DNA from: JAICLV01 sp036380925
GTDB lineage: Bacteria; Actinomycetota; Actinomycetes; Acidothermales; Acidothermaceae
Length of the DNA stretch: 9,025 nt
NCBI GenBank assembly: GCA_036380925.1
Contig: DASVDW010000162.1
Location: 1 to 9,025, forward strand
Direction of reading: 5' to 3'
Under the pieces are notes generated by a model. The model saw only the letters and a list, made by a program, of their open reading frames with translations, ran no database searches and had not been told where the DNA came from. A program made the position numbers and the translations under genes. Of the stretch, positions 1 to 6,137 are shown one piece after another. Every line of letters begins with the position of its first letter. The first letter of the stretch is position 1.

Positions 1-783
1 TCCCTCGGTGCCGACCTCGCGGGCGACGCGGGTGACCTCGTCGGCGAAGGAGGACAGCTGGTCGACCATGGTGTTGATGGTCGACTTGAGCTCGAGGATC
101 TCGCCTTGCGCGTCGACGGTGATTTTCTGCGACAGGTCGCCCTGGGCGACCGCGGTGGTCACCTGGGCGATGTTGCGCACCTGGGAGGTCAGGTTTCCCG
201 CCATCGAGTTCACCGACTCGGTGAGGTCGCGCCACACGCCCGACACGCCGCGCACCTGGGCCTGGCCGCCGAGCCGGCCTTCGGTGCCGACCTCGCGGGC
301 GACGCGGGTGACCTCGTCGGCGAACGACGACAGCTGGTCGACCATCGTGTTCACCGTCGTGCCGATGCGGAGGAACTCGCCCTTGACCGGTTGGCCCGCG
401 ATCTCGAGCGCCATCTGCTGGGTGAGATCGCCCTCGGCGACCGCGGCGATGACCCGCGCCACCTCGGTGGTGGGGCGCACCAGGTCGTCGATGAGCGAGT
501 TGACCGCGGCCGCGCCCGTGCTCCAATCTCCGTCCGCGCCCAGCTCGTCCAGTCGCTCGGTCATCCGGCCCTCGCGACCGATCACCCGGCTGGCGCGCAC
601 CAGCTCGCGGGTGCGCCGCTCGTTGAGCGACGCGAGCGTGTTCACGCGCGTGACAAGCTGCCCCATGACGCCGTCGCGCGGACGCAGACGCACGCTGAAG
701 TCACCCGCGCACTGGGCCTCCAAAGCCGTCAGCACCTCGGAGAACAGCTCGTCGAACTCGCCATCGATATCGTCGACCGACAT
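1..783 (-). CDS. Multi-HAMP sensor protein, probable hybrid histidine kinase (N-terminal part, cut by window start)
   Basis: The minus frame is open from an ATG at 783 to the window edge, giving 261 residues without a stop; the C-terminus lies outside. There is no signal peptide or membrane segment, so it is likely cytosolic. Residues 1-100 are acidic and helical. HAMP-type modules lie at about 101-153 and 195-245, with signatures VAEGDLTQQM and VAQGDLSQKITVDAQGEI. Each is followed by a connector, NTMVDQLSSFADEVTRVARE, at about 145-164 and 237-256, exactly 92 residues apart. This 92-residue HAMP period and wording match the Nik1/Os-1-like group III hybrid histidine kinases and their actinobacterial relatives, which carry GAF, HisKA, HATPase and receiver domains further on; none of those is visible here. 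The start is supported by GAGAGG six bases upstream, and the frame has no earlier ATG before a stop near 910. It follows the EF-G-like gene on the same strand after 222 bp. HAMP-array identity is secure; kinase function is inferred from the family. Confidence 0.88.
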   Translation of the reverse strand, partial: MSVDDIDGEFDELFSEVLTALEAQCAGDFSVRLRPRDGVMGQLVTRVNTLASLNERRTRELVRASRVIGREGRMTERLDELGADGDWSTGAAAVNSLIDDLVRPTTEVARVIAAVAEGDLTQQMALEIAGQPVKGEFLRIGTTVNTMVDQLSSFADEVTRVAREVGTEGRLGGQAQVRGVSGVWRDLTESVNSMAGNLTSQVRNIAQVTTAVAQGDLSQKITVDAQGEILELKSTINTMVDQLSSFADEVTRVAREVGTEG

Positions 784-789
784 GTCCAA

Positions 790-795
790 CCTCTC
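790..795 (-). promoter_or_regulatory. Shine-Dalgarno of the multi-HAMP protein
   Basis: On the minus strand GAGAGG sits six bases before the ATG at 783. It decides the start, because no other in-frame ATG lies between it and the upstream stop codon. Confidence 0.6.
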
Positions 796-880
796 ACTGA
801 GTGCGCGCAGACGCGGGGACGTGAGTGCTCGGCCCGACTCTAGGAGAAGGAGCGCCCAGCCGAAGATCTCGCAGCCCTGG

Positions 881-886
881 GTACCC
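881..886 (-). promoter_or_regulatory. Possible SigF/SigB-like -10 element (GGGTAC) upstream of the multi-HAMP gene
   Basis: Read on the minus strand, the gap contains GGGTAC about 100 bases before the ATG at 783. Actinobacterial SigF/SigB-type stress sigma factors use a -10 close to GGGTA(T/C) and a -35 close to GTTT. The only -35 candidate at a suitable distance is GTGA, 17 bases upstream, a weak match. GGGTACCC is also a perfect 8-bp palindrome, so it could equally be chance or an operator. This is a suggestion only. Confidence 0.2.
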
Positions 887-957
887 CTTTTGCCACACCA
901 ATATCACTCGACGGGCAGCCAGATCCGCCGGGCGCGAGCAGTGAGCGACGAGCCCTT

Positions 958-999
958 GAGCGACGAGCGACGAGCGACGAGCGACGAGCGACGAGCGAC
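958..999. repeat. Perfect 7-bp tandem repeat, six copies (GAGCGAC)n
   Basis: Six uninterrupted copies of GAGCGAC run from 958 to 999. They are followed by a variant, GAGCCCT, at 1000-1006, whose last base is the final base of the EF-G-like stop codon. A separate GAGCGAC-GAGCCCT pair stands at 943-956, so the 14-mer GAGCGACGAGCCCT occurs at 943-956 and again at 993-1006. The array lies in the gap between the two minus-strand genes, immediately 3' of the EF-G-like gene, where a terminator might be expected. One strand alone cannot fold on itself, so it is not a hairpin. A 7-bp unit is free to vary in copy number here without affecting a reading frame. Confidence 0.9.
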
Positions 1000-1005
1000 G
1001 AGCCC

Positions 1006-3174
1006 TCACTCCTCTTTGTGCTCGGCGATGACCTTGGCGGCCAACTGGTGGGGCATCGGCTCGTAGCGCACCTCGCGCCGGGTGAACGTCCCGGTGCCGT
1101 GTGACAGCGAACGCAGGTCGATGGCGTAACGGGTCACCTCGACCTGTGGCACCTCGGCCCGCACCAGGGTTCGCCCGCCGCTTCCCACCGGCTCCGTTCC
1201 GGCGACCCGCCCCCGTCGTCCGGACAAGTCGCTCATCACCGCGCCGACGTACTCGTCGTCAACCAGCACGCTGACCTCGTCGACCGGTTCGAGCAGCATG
1301 ACCTGGCCGGCCTTGGCCGCTTCCTTCAGCGCGAGCGCGCCCGCCATCTGAAACGCCATGTCGGAGGAGTCGACCGAGTGCGCCTTGCCGTCGACGAGCG
1401 TCACCCGGATGTCGACGACCGGGTAACCGGCCGCGACACCGCGCTCCATCTGGGCGCGCACCCCCTTCTCGACCGAGGGGATGAACTGCCTCGGCACCGC
1501 GCCGCCGAAGATCTTGTCGACGAACTCGAACCCGCTGCCTTGCGGCAGCGGCTCGACCTCGATGTCGCACACGCCGAATTGCCCGTGGCCGCCGGACTGT
1601 TTGACGTGGCGCCCGTGCGCGCTCACCTTGGCCGCGAACGTCTCGCGCATCGGCACCCGGAGCGGAACCGTCTCGACCTCGACGCCGTACTTGGTCTTCA
1701 ACCGGTCCAGCAGGACGTCGGAGTGCGCCTCACCCATGCACCACAGCACCAGCTGGTGCGTCTCGGGGTTCATCTCGAGCCGCAGCGTCGGGTCTTCGGC
1801 CGCGAGCCGCGAAAGCCCTTGGGAGAGTTTGTCCTCATCCGCCTTCGACTTCGCCCGCACCGCCACCGGAAGCAGCGGTTCAGGCATCTCCCACGGGCTC
1901 ATCAGCAGCGGGTTTTCCTTGTCGGACAAGGTGTCGGAGGTCTCGGCCCGCGCCAGCTTGGCGATCGCCACGATGTCGCCCGCGACGCAGTGCGAAACCG
2001 TGCGCTGCGCCTTGCCCAACGGCGAGCTCAACGCGCCGACCCGCTCGTCGACGTCGTGGTCCTCGTGCCCGCGTTCGGACATGCCGTGCCCGGACACGTG
2101 CACCGCGGAGTCGGGGCGCAGCGTTCCGGAGAACACCCGCACCAGCGACACCCGGCCGACGTAGGGATCGGTGGTGGTCTTGACGACCTCGGCGACCAGC
2201 GGGCCGGCCGGGTCGCAGGTCAACGGCGGCAGCGGAGTGCCGTCGAGCTTCGTCACCGCGGGCAGCGGGTGCTCAAGCGGCGACGGGAACGCGCGCGCGA
2301 GCAGCTCGAGAAGTTCGGCGGCGCCGAGCATCGACGGCGCCGACGCGCCAAGCACTGGATAGAACGAGCCTCGGGCCACCGCCTTCTCGAGGTCGTCGAC
2401 GACCACCTTTTGGTCGATCTCCTCGCCCGCCAGGTAGCGGTCCATCAAAGTCTCGTCTTCGCTTTCGGCGATGATGCCCTCGAGCAACGCGTTGCGCGCG
2501 TTAGCCGCGGCGTCGATCTCGGACGGCGTGGCGTCGCGGACCACGCGCCGTCCGTCGGTGTGCTCGCCGACCTGCCGGGTGATCAGGCCGAGCAGCCCGT
2601 GCGGCGCGGCTTCGGGATTGGCGCGCACCGGCAAATAGAGCGGCAGCACACCCTGCCCGAATGTCGCCTGGCACTGCGCGACGACCGCGTCGAAGTCGGC
2701 GCGCGGGGAGTCCAGCTTGGTGACAACGACGGCGCGCGGCATGCCGACGTGCGCGCATTCCTCCCACAGCATGCGGGTGGAGCCGTCGATGCCGTCGGCG
2801 GCCGACATGACGAACAGCGCCGCGTCGGCGGCGCGCAAGCCGGCGCGCAGGTCGCCGACGAAGTCGGCGTAGCCGGGGGCGTCCAGCAGGTTGATCTTCA
2901 CGCCGTCGTACTCGACCGGCGCGAGCGCGAGCGACACCGAACGTTGCTGGCGGATCTCGGCGTCCTCGAAGTCGGTGATGGCGGTGCCGTCCTCGACCCG
3001 GCCCGCGCGGTTGATCGCGCCCGTCGACACCAGCAGCGCTTCGACGAGCGTGGTCTTGCCGGAACCGGAATGGCCGACCAGCACCACGTTGCGAATTCCG
3101 GCCGGCTGGTCGGCCACCGGTGCTCTGCCGGCGGCGCCCGGCACGGTCGCCGCGGCTGCGGATTTGTCTGCCAT
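1006..3174 (-). CDS. fusA2: EF-G-like GTPase, FusA2/EFG2 type (elongation factor G-like protein)
   Basis: The 722-residue product has the full EF-G length and closely resembles the mycobacterial FusA2 protein (Rv0120c type) as I recall it. The P-loop GHSGSGKT is at residues 34-41. Other G motifs are unusual: the switch I region reads RQQRSVS (75-81) instead of RERGITI; G3 reads DAPGYADF (98-105), with Tyr102 where EF-G has the catalytic His of PGH; G4 reads TKLD (152-155) instead of NKxD. Domain IV is intact, with GHGRHVKQSGGHGQFG and SVDSSDMAFQMAGALAL, and a domain V ending follows. EF-G moves tRNAs and mRNA on the ribosome, but the M. smegmatis EFG2 was, to my memory, reported to bind guanine nucleotides without ribosome-dependent GTPase activity. 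This is therefore probably not the housekeeping translocase, and its real role is unknown. The ATG is preceded by AAAGGAG at 8 bases. The gene is divergent from pgsA, and its stop abuts a 7-bp tandem repeat. Confidence 0.92.
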   Translation of the reverse strand: MADKSAAAATVPGAAGRAPVADQPAGIRNVVLVGHSGSGKTTLVEALLVSTGAINRAGRVEDGTAITDFEDAEIRQQRSVSLALAPVEYDGVKINLLDAPGYADFVGDLRAGLRAADAALFVMSAADGIDGSTRMLWEECAHVGMPRAVVVTKLDSPRADFDAVVAQCQATFGQGVLPLYLPVRANPEAAPHGLLGLITRQVGEHTDGRRVVRDATPSEIDAAANARNALLEGIIAESEDETLMDRYLAGEEIDQKVVVDDLEKAVARGSFYPVLGASAPSMLGAAELLELLARAFPSPLEHPLPAVTKLDGTPLPPLTCDPAGPLVAEVVKTTTDPYVGRVSLVRVFSGTLRPDSAVHVSGHGMSERGHEDHDVDERVGALSSPLGKAQRTVSHCVAGDIVAIAKLARAETSDTLSDKENPLLMSPWEMPEPLLPVAVRAKSKADEDKLSQGLSRLAAEDPTLRLEMNPETHQLVLWCMGEAHSDVLLDRLKTKYGVEVETVPLRVPMRETFAAKVSAHGRHVKQSGGHGQFGVCDIEVEPLPQGSGFEFVDKIFGGAVPRQFIPSVEKGVRAQMERGVAAGYPVVDIRVTLVDGKAHSVDSSDMAFQMAGALALKEAAKAGQVMLLEPVDEVSVLVDDEYVGAVMSDLSGRRGRVAGTEPVGSGGRTLVRAEVPQVEVTRYAIDLRSLSHGTGTFTRREVRYEPMPHQLAAKVIAEHKEE

Positions 3175-3182
3175 GGCTCACG

Positions 3183-3189
3183 CTCCTTT
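3183..3189 (-). promoter_or_regulatory. Shine-Dalgarno of the EF-G-like gene
   Basis: The minus strand reads AAAGGAG, eight bases before the ATG at 3174. It is a strong match to the anti-Shine-Dalgarno sequence and supports this start over any upstream codon. Confidence 0.7.
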
Positions 3190-3262
3190 GTCGAGGGCTG
3201 ACTTGCAGAAGGCTTAGTGAGCCGAGTCTTCGCCTTCGGCGGCGACCGGACAAGAGGTCAAA

Positions 3263-3318
3263 GGTCGCGCGAAGCGGCGCCGGCGGTCGAGGTCGCGCAC
3301 GGCCGCGACGGCGGTCGA
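3263..3318. repeat. Imperfect 28-bp tandem duplication in the divergent promoter region
   Basis: The units are 3263-3290 and 3291-3318, directly abutting. Both begin GGTCGCGC and end CGGCGGTCGA; by eye 23 of 28 positions agree, and all differences lie in the middle ten bases. The second unit also contains an inverted repeat, GTCGCG (3292-3297) / CGCGAC (3304-3309), with a six-base loop. The duplication lies between the EF-G-like gene and pgsA, just upstream of the candidate pgsA -10 box. It could be a paired protein-binding site or a chance duplication. Confidence 0.6.
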
Positions 3319-3345
3319 ATGTCGCTGGCGATCCGGGCCGGTCGA

Positions 3346-3351
3346 TAGCAT
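3346..3351 (+). promoter_or_regulatory. Candidate -10 box (TAGCAT) for the pgsA operon
   Basis: TAGCAT fits the actinobacterial -10 consensus TANNNT and stands out in a GC-rich gap. A matching -35 is not obvious, which is common for actinobacterial promoters. If it is used, transcription would begin near 3358-3360. The in-frame ATG at 3350 would then lie inside the -10 box, leaving the ATG at 3392 as the translation start with a leader of roughly 30 bases. Confidence 0.35.
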
Positions 3352-3391
3352 GAACGACGGTGGGCTCAACGGTCGGGCAGACGGGACGGAC

Positions 3392-4039
3392 ATGCTCAAG
3401 CGCGTGCGGCAGCCGCTGCAGCGTGTGCTCGGACCGCTCGGCGCGGCGCTGGCCCGGCGAGGCGTCAGCCCGAACGTCGTCACCTTCATCGGCACCGCGC
3501 TCACGACGTCCGCCGCTTTGGTGCTTTATCCGCGCGGCGATCTGTTCTGGGGCTCCTTCGCGATCACCATCTTCGTGCTGTTCGACATGGTGGACGGCGC
3601 GCTGGCGCGGGCCCGCGGCATCACCGGAGTGTGGGGCGCCTTCCTCGACTCCAACCTCGACCGGGTCTCCGACGCCGCGGTGCTGAGCGGGCTGATCTGG
3701 TGGTTCGCCGGCCGCGGCCACGAGCCGATTCTGGCCGGGCTGTGCGTGTTCTCCCTGGTGGCGGGCAATCTTGTCTCGTACGCGCGCGCCCGCGCGGAAG
3801 GGCTTGGGCTGCGCGGCGACGTCGGCGTCGCGGAGCGCACCGAGCGGCTGATCGTGATCCTCACCGCCACCGGCGTCTCCGGCTTGGGGGTGCCGTACAT
3901 CCAGGCGGTCGGGTTGTGGCTGTTGGCCGCGGCCACGACGGTCACCGTCGGGCAGCGGTTCCTCGCGGTGCACCGGCAAGCGCACGCCCGTGGCGCCGAA
4001 CCGGATCCGGTGGCATCCAAGCCGGTCTCGACGCCGTGA
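3392..4039 (+). CDS. pgsA: Phosphatidylinositol phosphate synthase (CDP-alcohol phosphatidyltransferase)
   Basis: This integral membrane enzyme is expected to join CDP-diacylglycerol and inositol 1-phosphate to make phosphatidylinositol phosphate, the precursor of PI and PIMs. The CDP-alcohol phosphatidyltransferase signature D-x2-DG-x2-AR-x8-G-x3-D-x3-D is complete: D65, D68, G69, A72, R73, G82, D86 and D90. Hydrophobic segments lie around 28-46, 51-65, 95-106, 110-125, 155-167 and 174-194. The stretch SYARARAEGLGLRGD and the following ER.ER match the PI-synthase branch rather than PG synthase. I chose the ATG at 3392 (215 residues) over the in-frame ATG at 3350 (229 residues). It gives the length typical of mycobacterial PgsA1, has purine-rich ACGGGA just upstream, and avoids starting inside a candidate -10 box. 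The stop overlaps the next gene's GTG, so the two are translationally coupled. It is the first gene of the operon. Confidence 0.93.
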   Translation: MLKRVRQPLQRVLGPLGAALARRGVSPNVVTFIGTALTTSAALVLYPRGDLFWGSFAITIFVLFDMVDGALARARGITGVWGAFLDSNLDRVSDAAVLSGLIWWFAGRGHEPILAGLCVFSLVAGNLVSYARARAEGLGLRGDVGVAERTERLIVILTATGVSGLGVPYIQAVGLWLLAAATTVTVGQRFLAVHRQAHARGAEPDPVASKPVSTP

Positions 4040-4992
4040 AGGCCGCCCGGGCCCGGTTCCAGGCGGCCGCCTACGCGGCGCTGGCCGCGCTCGCCACGAC
4101 ATTGCCGGAGTCGGCGCTGCGGCCGTTGTTCCGGCTCGGGGCCGACGTCGCGTGGCGGCGACGCGGGCGCGGCGTGCGCCAACTCGAGCGCAACCTGCGG
4201 CGCGTCGTCGGCGCCGGGGTCCCGGACCACGAGTTCGCCGCGCTGACCCGCGCCGCGATGCGGTCGTACGCCAGGTACTGGTTGGAGTTCTTTCGGTTGC
4301 CGGTCTTGCGCCGCGAGCGGATCGTGGGGCGGATGAACGTCGAGGGCAAGGAGCGGCTCGACGCGGTGATGGCGGCAGGGCGCGGCGCGATCCTGGCGCT
4401 GCCGCACATCGGCAACTGGGATCACGCGGGCGCGTGGGTGGCGCTGCAGGGGTACCCGTTCGCGACGGTCGCTGAGCGATTGAAGCCGGAGTCGCTGTTC
4501 GACCGGTTCGTCTCGGTGCGGGAGCGCCTCGGCATGGAGGTGATCGCGCTGACGGGCGGGCGCAACGCGTTCGCGGTGCTGCTCGAGCGGCTGCGCGCGG
4601 GCAAGCTGGTGTGCCTGGTCACCGAGCGCGACCTCGCGTCGTCCGGCGTGGAGGTGACGTTCTTCGGTGAGTCGACCACGATGCCGCCGGGCCCGGCGGC
4701 GCTGGCGGTGGCGACCGGCGCGGCGCTTTTCCCGGTGGGCATCTGGTTCACCGACGACGGCGGGCCGGGCGGTGGCTGGGGCGCGACGATCCACCCCGAG
4801 ATCACCCCCGCGGCCGGCGTCGACCGCCGCACCCAGATCGCGCGGATGACCCAAGCGTTGGCCGACACGTTCGCCGCGGACATCGCGGCCCACCCGCAGG
4901 ATTGGCACATGTTGCAGCCGCTGTGGCCGGCGGATCGGCACACCGTCGGGTCAGCCGAACCGGTCGTCGCGAAGGCGCGGCGGGCGCCATGA
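4036..4992 (+). CDS. patA: PIM acyltransferase, PatA-type (LpxL/HtrB family)
   Basis: The 318-residue product belongs to the lysophospholipid acyltransferase (LpxL/HtrB-like) group. In mycobacteria PatA transfers a palmitoyl chain from acyl-CoA to O-6 of the mannose added by PimA, at the cytoplasmic face of the membrane. The catalytic H-x4-D motif is HIGNWD, with His124 and Asp129. TVAERLKPESLFDRF (144-158) and TERD (196-199, with a Glu conserved in PatA) follow, then DFFGE-like TFFGE and the C-terminal AAHPQDWHMLQPLW, all strongly PatA-like. There is no signal peptide; a hydrophobic N-terminal helix (about 10-22) may aid membrane association. The open frame continues far upstream, but the GTG at 4036 gives the family length and forms a GTGA overlap with the pgsA stop. 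No clear Shine-Dalgarno precedes it, so translation probably depends on coupling. The ATG of pimA overlaps its stop. Confidence 0.92.
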   Translation: MKAARARFQAAAYAALAALATTLPESALRPLFRLGADVAWRRRGRGVRQLERNLRRVVGAGVPDHEFAALTRAAMRSYARYWLEFFRLPVLRRERIVGRMNVEGKERLDAVMAAGRGAILALPHIGNWDHAGAWVALQGYPFATVAERLKPESLFDRFVSVRERLGMEVIALTGGRNAFAVLLERLRAGKLVCLVTERDLASSGVEVTFFGESTTMPPGPAALAVATGAALFPVGIWFTDDGGPGGGWGATIHPEITPAAGVDRRTQIARMTQALADTFAADIAAHPQDWHMLQPLWPADRHTVGSAEPVVAKARRAP

Positions 4993-6128
4993 GGGTGGGC
5001 CTGGTCTGCCCCTACACGTGGGACGTCCCGGGCGGCGTCCAGGCGCACGTGCACGACCTGGCGACCGCGCTGATCGCCCTCGGTCACGAGGTCTCGGTGA
5101 TCACCCCCGCGGACGACGACGCGCCGCTGCCGCCGTACGTCGTGTCGGCCGGGCGCGCGGTGCCGGTGCCGTACAACGGTTCGGTCGCCCGGTTGGCGTT
5201 CGGCGTGCTGTCGCTCGGCCGGGTGCGGCGCTGGCTGCGCGACGGCGCGTTCGACGTCGTCCACGTGCACGAGCCGGCGGCGCCGAGCTTGAGCCTGCTC
5301 GCGACCTGGGCGGCCGACGTCCCGATCGTCGCGACCTTTCACACCTCGATCTCGCGGTCGCGCGCGATGGCCGCCGCCTACTCGATTTTGCAGACCGCGC
5401 TGGAAAAGATCAGCGGTCGCATCGCGGTCTCCGAGGCCGCCCGCCGAACCTTGGTCGAGCACCTCGGCGGCGACGCGGTGTTGATCCCGAACGGCGTCCA
5501 GGTCTCGGCCTTCGCCACCGCGCAGCCGCTGCCGGATTGGCCGGGCGACGGCGGCGCGATCGGATTCCTCGGGCGTATCGACGAGCCGCGCAAGGGTTTC
5601 CCCCTGTTGCTGGAGGCTTTTCAACTGATGGCGGCGCAGCGGCCGAAGCTGCGGCTGCTGGTCGCGGGGCCAGGCGACGCCGACGACGTGCGCAAGTCGT
5701 TGCCCGAGGAGCTGCGGTCGCGAGTGCGGTTGCTCGGCCTGGTGAGCGACGCCGACAAGGCTCGCATGCTGCGTTCGGTCGACTTGTTCGTCGCTCCCAA
5801 CACGGGCGGGGAGAGTTTCGGAATCGTGTTGCTCGAGGCGATGGCCGCGCGAACTCCCGTGCTGGCAAGCGATCTGGACGCGTTCCGGGTGGTTCTCGAC
5901 GACGGCGAGGCTGGCGCGATGTTCGCGACCGGCGACGCGGCGGCGCTCGCAACGGCGGCCGGCGCCTTGCTCGACGACGGCGACCGGCGGGCGCGGTTGG
6001 CCGCAGGCGGGGCCCGGCGGGCGCTCGACTACGACTGGTCGACGGTCGCCCGCGACATCGTGCGGGTCTACGAGACCGTCGCGCACGCCGCGGTGCGCAC
6101 CCCGACGGTGCCGCGTCAGGGGCGGTAG
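4989..6128 (+). CDS. pimA: Phosphatidylinositol alpha-mannosyltransferase PimA (GT4 family)
   Basis: The 379-residue GT-B glycosyltransferase transfers the first mannose from GDP-mannose to the 2-position of the inositol ring of PI, the committed step to PIMs, lipomannan and lipoarabinomannan. The N-terminal glycine loop VPGGVQ places Gly16 as in M. smegmatis PimA. The acceptor region PYNGSVAR holds Tyr62, Asn63 and Arg68, and ATFHTS holds His118. The donor-site motif GRIDEPRKG supplies Arg196 and Lys202. GGESFGIVLLEAM carries the conserved EX7E with Glu275. YDWSTVARDIVRVYE is a typical C-terminal end. All key residues known from the PimA structures appear present. The ATG at 4989 overlaps the patA stop (ATGA); the frame is open further upstream, but the start MRVGLVCPY matches the family. 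The TAG stop doubles as part of the next gene's ribosome binding site. Confidence 0.94.
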   Translation: MRVGLVCPYTWDVPGGVQAHVHDLATALIALGHEVSVITPADDDAPLPPYVVSAGRAVPVPYNGSVARLAFGVLSLGRVRRWLRDGAFDVVHVHEPAAPSLSLLATWAADVPIVATFHTSISRSRAMAAAYSILQTALEKISGRIAVSEAARRTLVEHLGGDAVLIPNGVQVSAFATAQPLPDWPGDGGAIGFLGRIDEPRKGFPLLLEAFQLMAAQRPKLRLLVAGPGDADDVRKSLPEELRSRVRLLGLVSDADKARMLRSVDLFVAPNTGGESFGIVLLEAMAARTPVLASDLDAFRVVLDDGEAGAMFATGDAAALATAAGALLDDGDRRARLAAGGARRALDYDWSTVARDIVRVYETVAHAAVRTPTVPRQGR

Positions 6129-6131
6129 GAG
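6126..6131 (+). promoter_or_regulatory. Shine-Dalgarno of the LemA-like gene, overlapping the pimA stop
   Basis: TAGGAG contains the pimA TAG stop (6126-6128) and a GGAG core, six bases before the ATG at 6138. A ribosome finishing pimA would sit on this site, so re-initiation is likely. Confidence 0.65.
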
Positions 6132-6137
6132 TCACTC

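Larger units (their letters stand above)
784..1005. other. Intergenic gap between the EF-G-like gene and the multi-HAMP gene
   Basis: These 222 bp carry the 7-bp tandem array, the GGGTACCC palindrome at 879-886, a run of four T at 888-891 and the Shine-Dalgarno of the downstream gene. I see no convincing stem-loop terminator and no tRNA. A 71-codon open frame crosses the array on the minus strand, but it simply reads the repeat and looks spurious. The length suggests that the multi-HAMP gene has its own promoter. Confidence 0.5.
3175..3391. promoter_or_regulatory. Divergent intergenic region between the EF-G-like gene and pgsA
   Basis: These 217 bp must hold the minus-strand promoter of the EF-G-like gene and the plus-strand promoter of the lipid/PLP operon. 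Visible elements are the AAAGGAG Shine-Dalgarno, a short inverted repeat GGCT-TAGTG-AGCC around 3213-3225, the 28-bp tandem duplication at 3263-3318 and TAGCAT at 3346-3351. On the minus strand TTGTCC, 17 bases, then AAGACT is a weak candidate promoter for the EF-G-like gene. No RNA gene was recognised. Confidence 0.45.

Noticed and set aside
784..1005. Intrinsic terminator for the EF-G-like gene
   Set aside because: I found no GC-rich stem followed by a T run in the correct orientation; the repeat strand is not self-complementary.
943..1006. Tandem array considered as CRISPR
   Set aside because: The unit is 7 bp with no spacers and no cas genes nearby; it is a simple tandem repeat.
794..1009. 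71-codon minus-strand frame covering the 7-bp repeat
   Set aside because: Its first third only reads the tandem repeat (RRSSLVA units); there is no Shine-Dalgarno and no family resemblance, and it overlaps the control region of the multi-HAMP gene.
8..1066. Two plus-strand open frames (8-1066 and 106-843) over the multi-HAMP gene
   Set aside because: Both are Ser/Thr/Arg-rich or His/Arg-rich antisense translations of the HAMP array. The first runs on through the 7-bp repeat and into the EF-G-like gene, which a real gene would not be expected to do.
1378..3201. 607-codon plus-strand open frame opposite the EF-G-like gene
   Set aside because: Its product is a His/Arg/Val/Leu-rich sequence with no family motifs, typical of the antisense frame of a GC-rich gene. 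The minus-strand EF-G-like protein explains the region fully.
2501..6086. Long minus-strand open frames (2501-4102, 3526-4941, 4422-6086) opposite pgsA, patA and pimA
   Set aside because: They are Arg/Pro/Ala/Gln-rich shadow frames without recognisable domains, while the plus-strand genes carry complete catalytic motifs.
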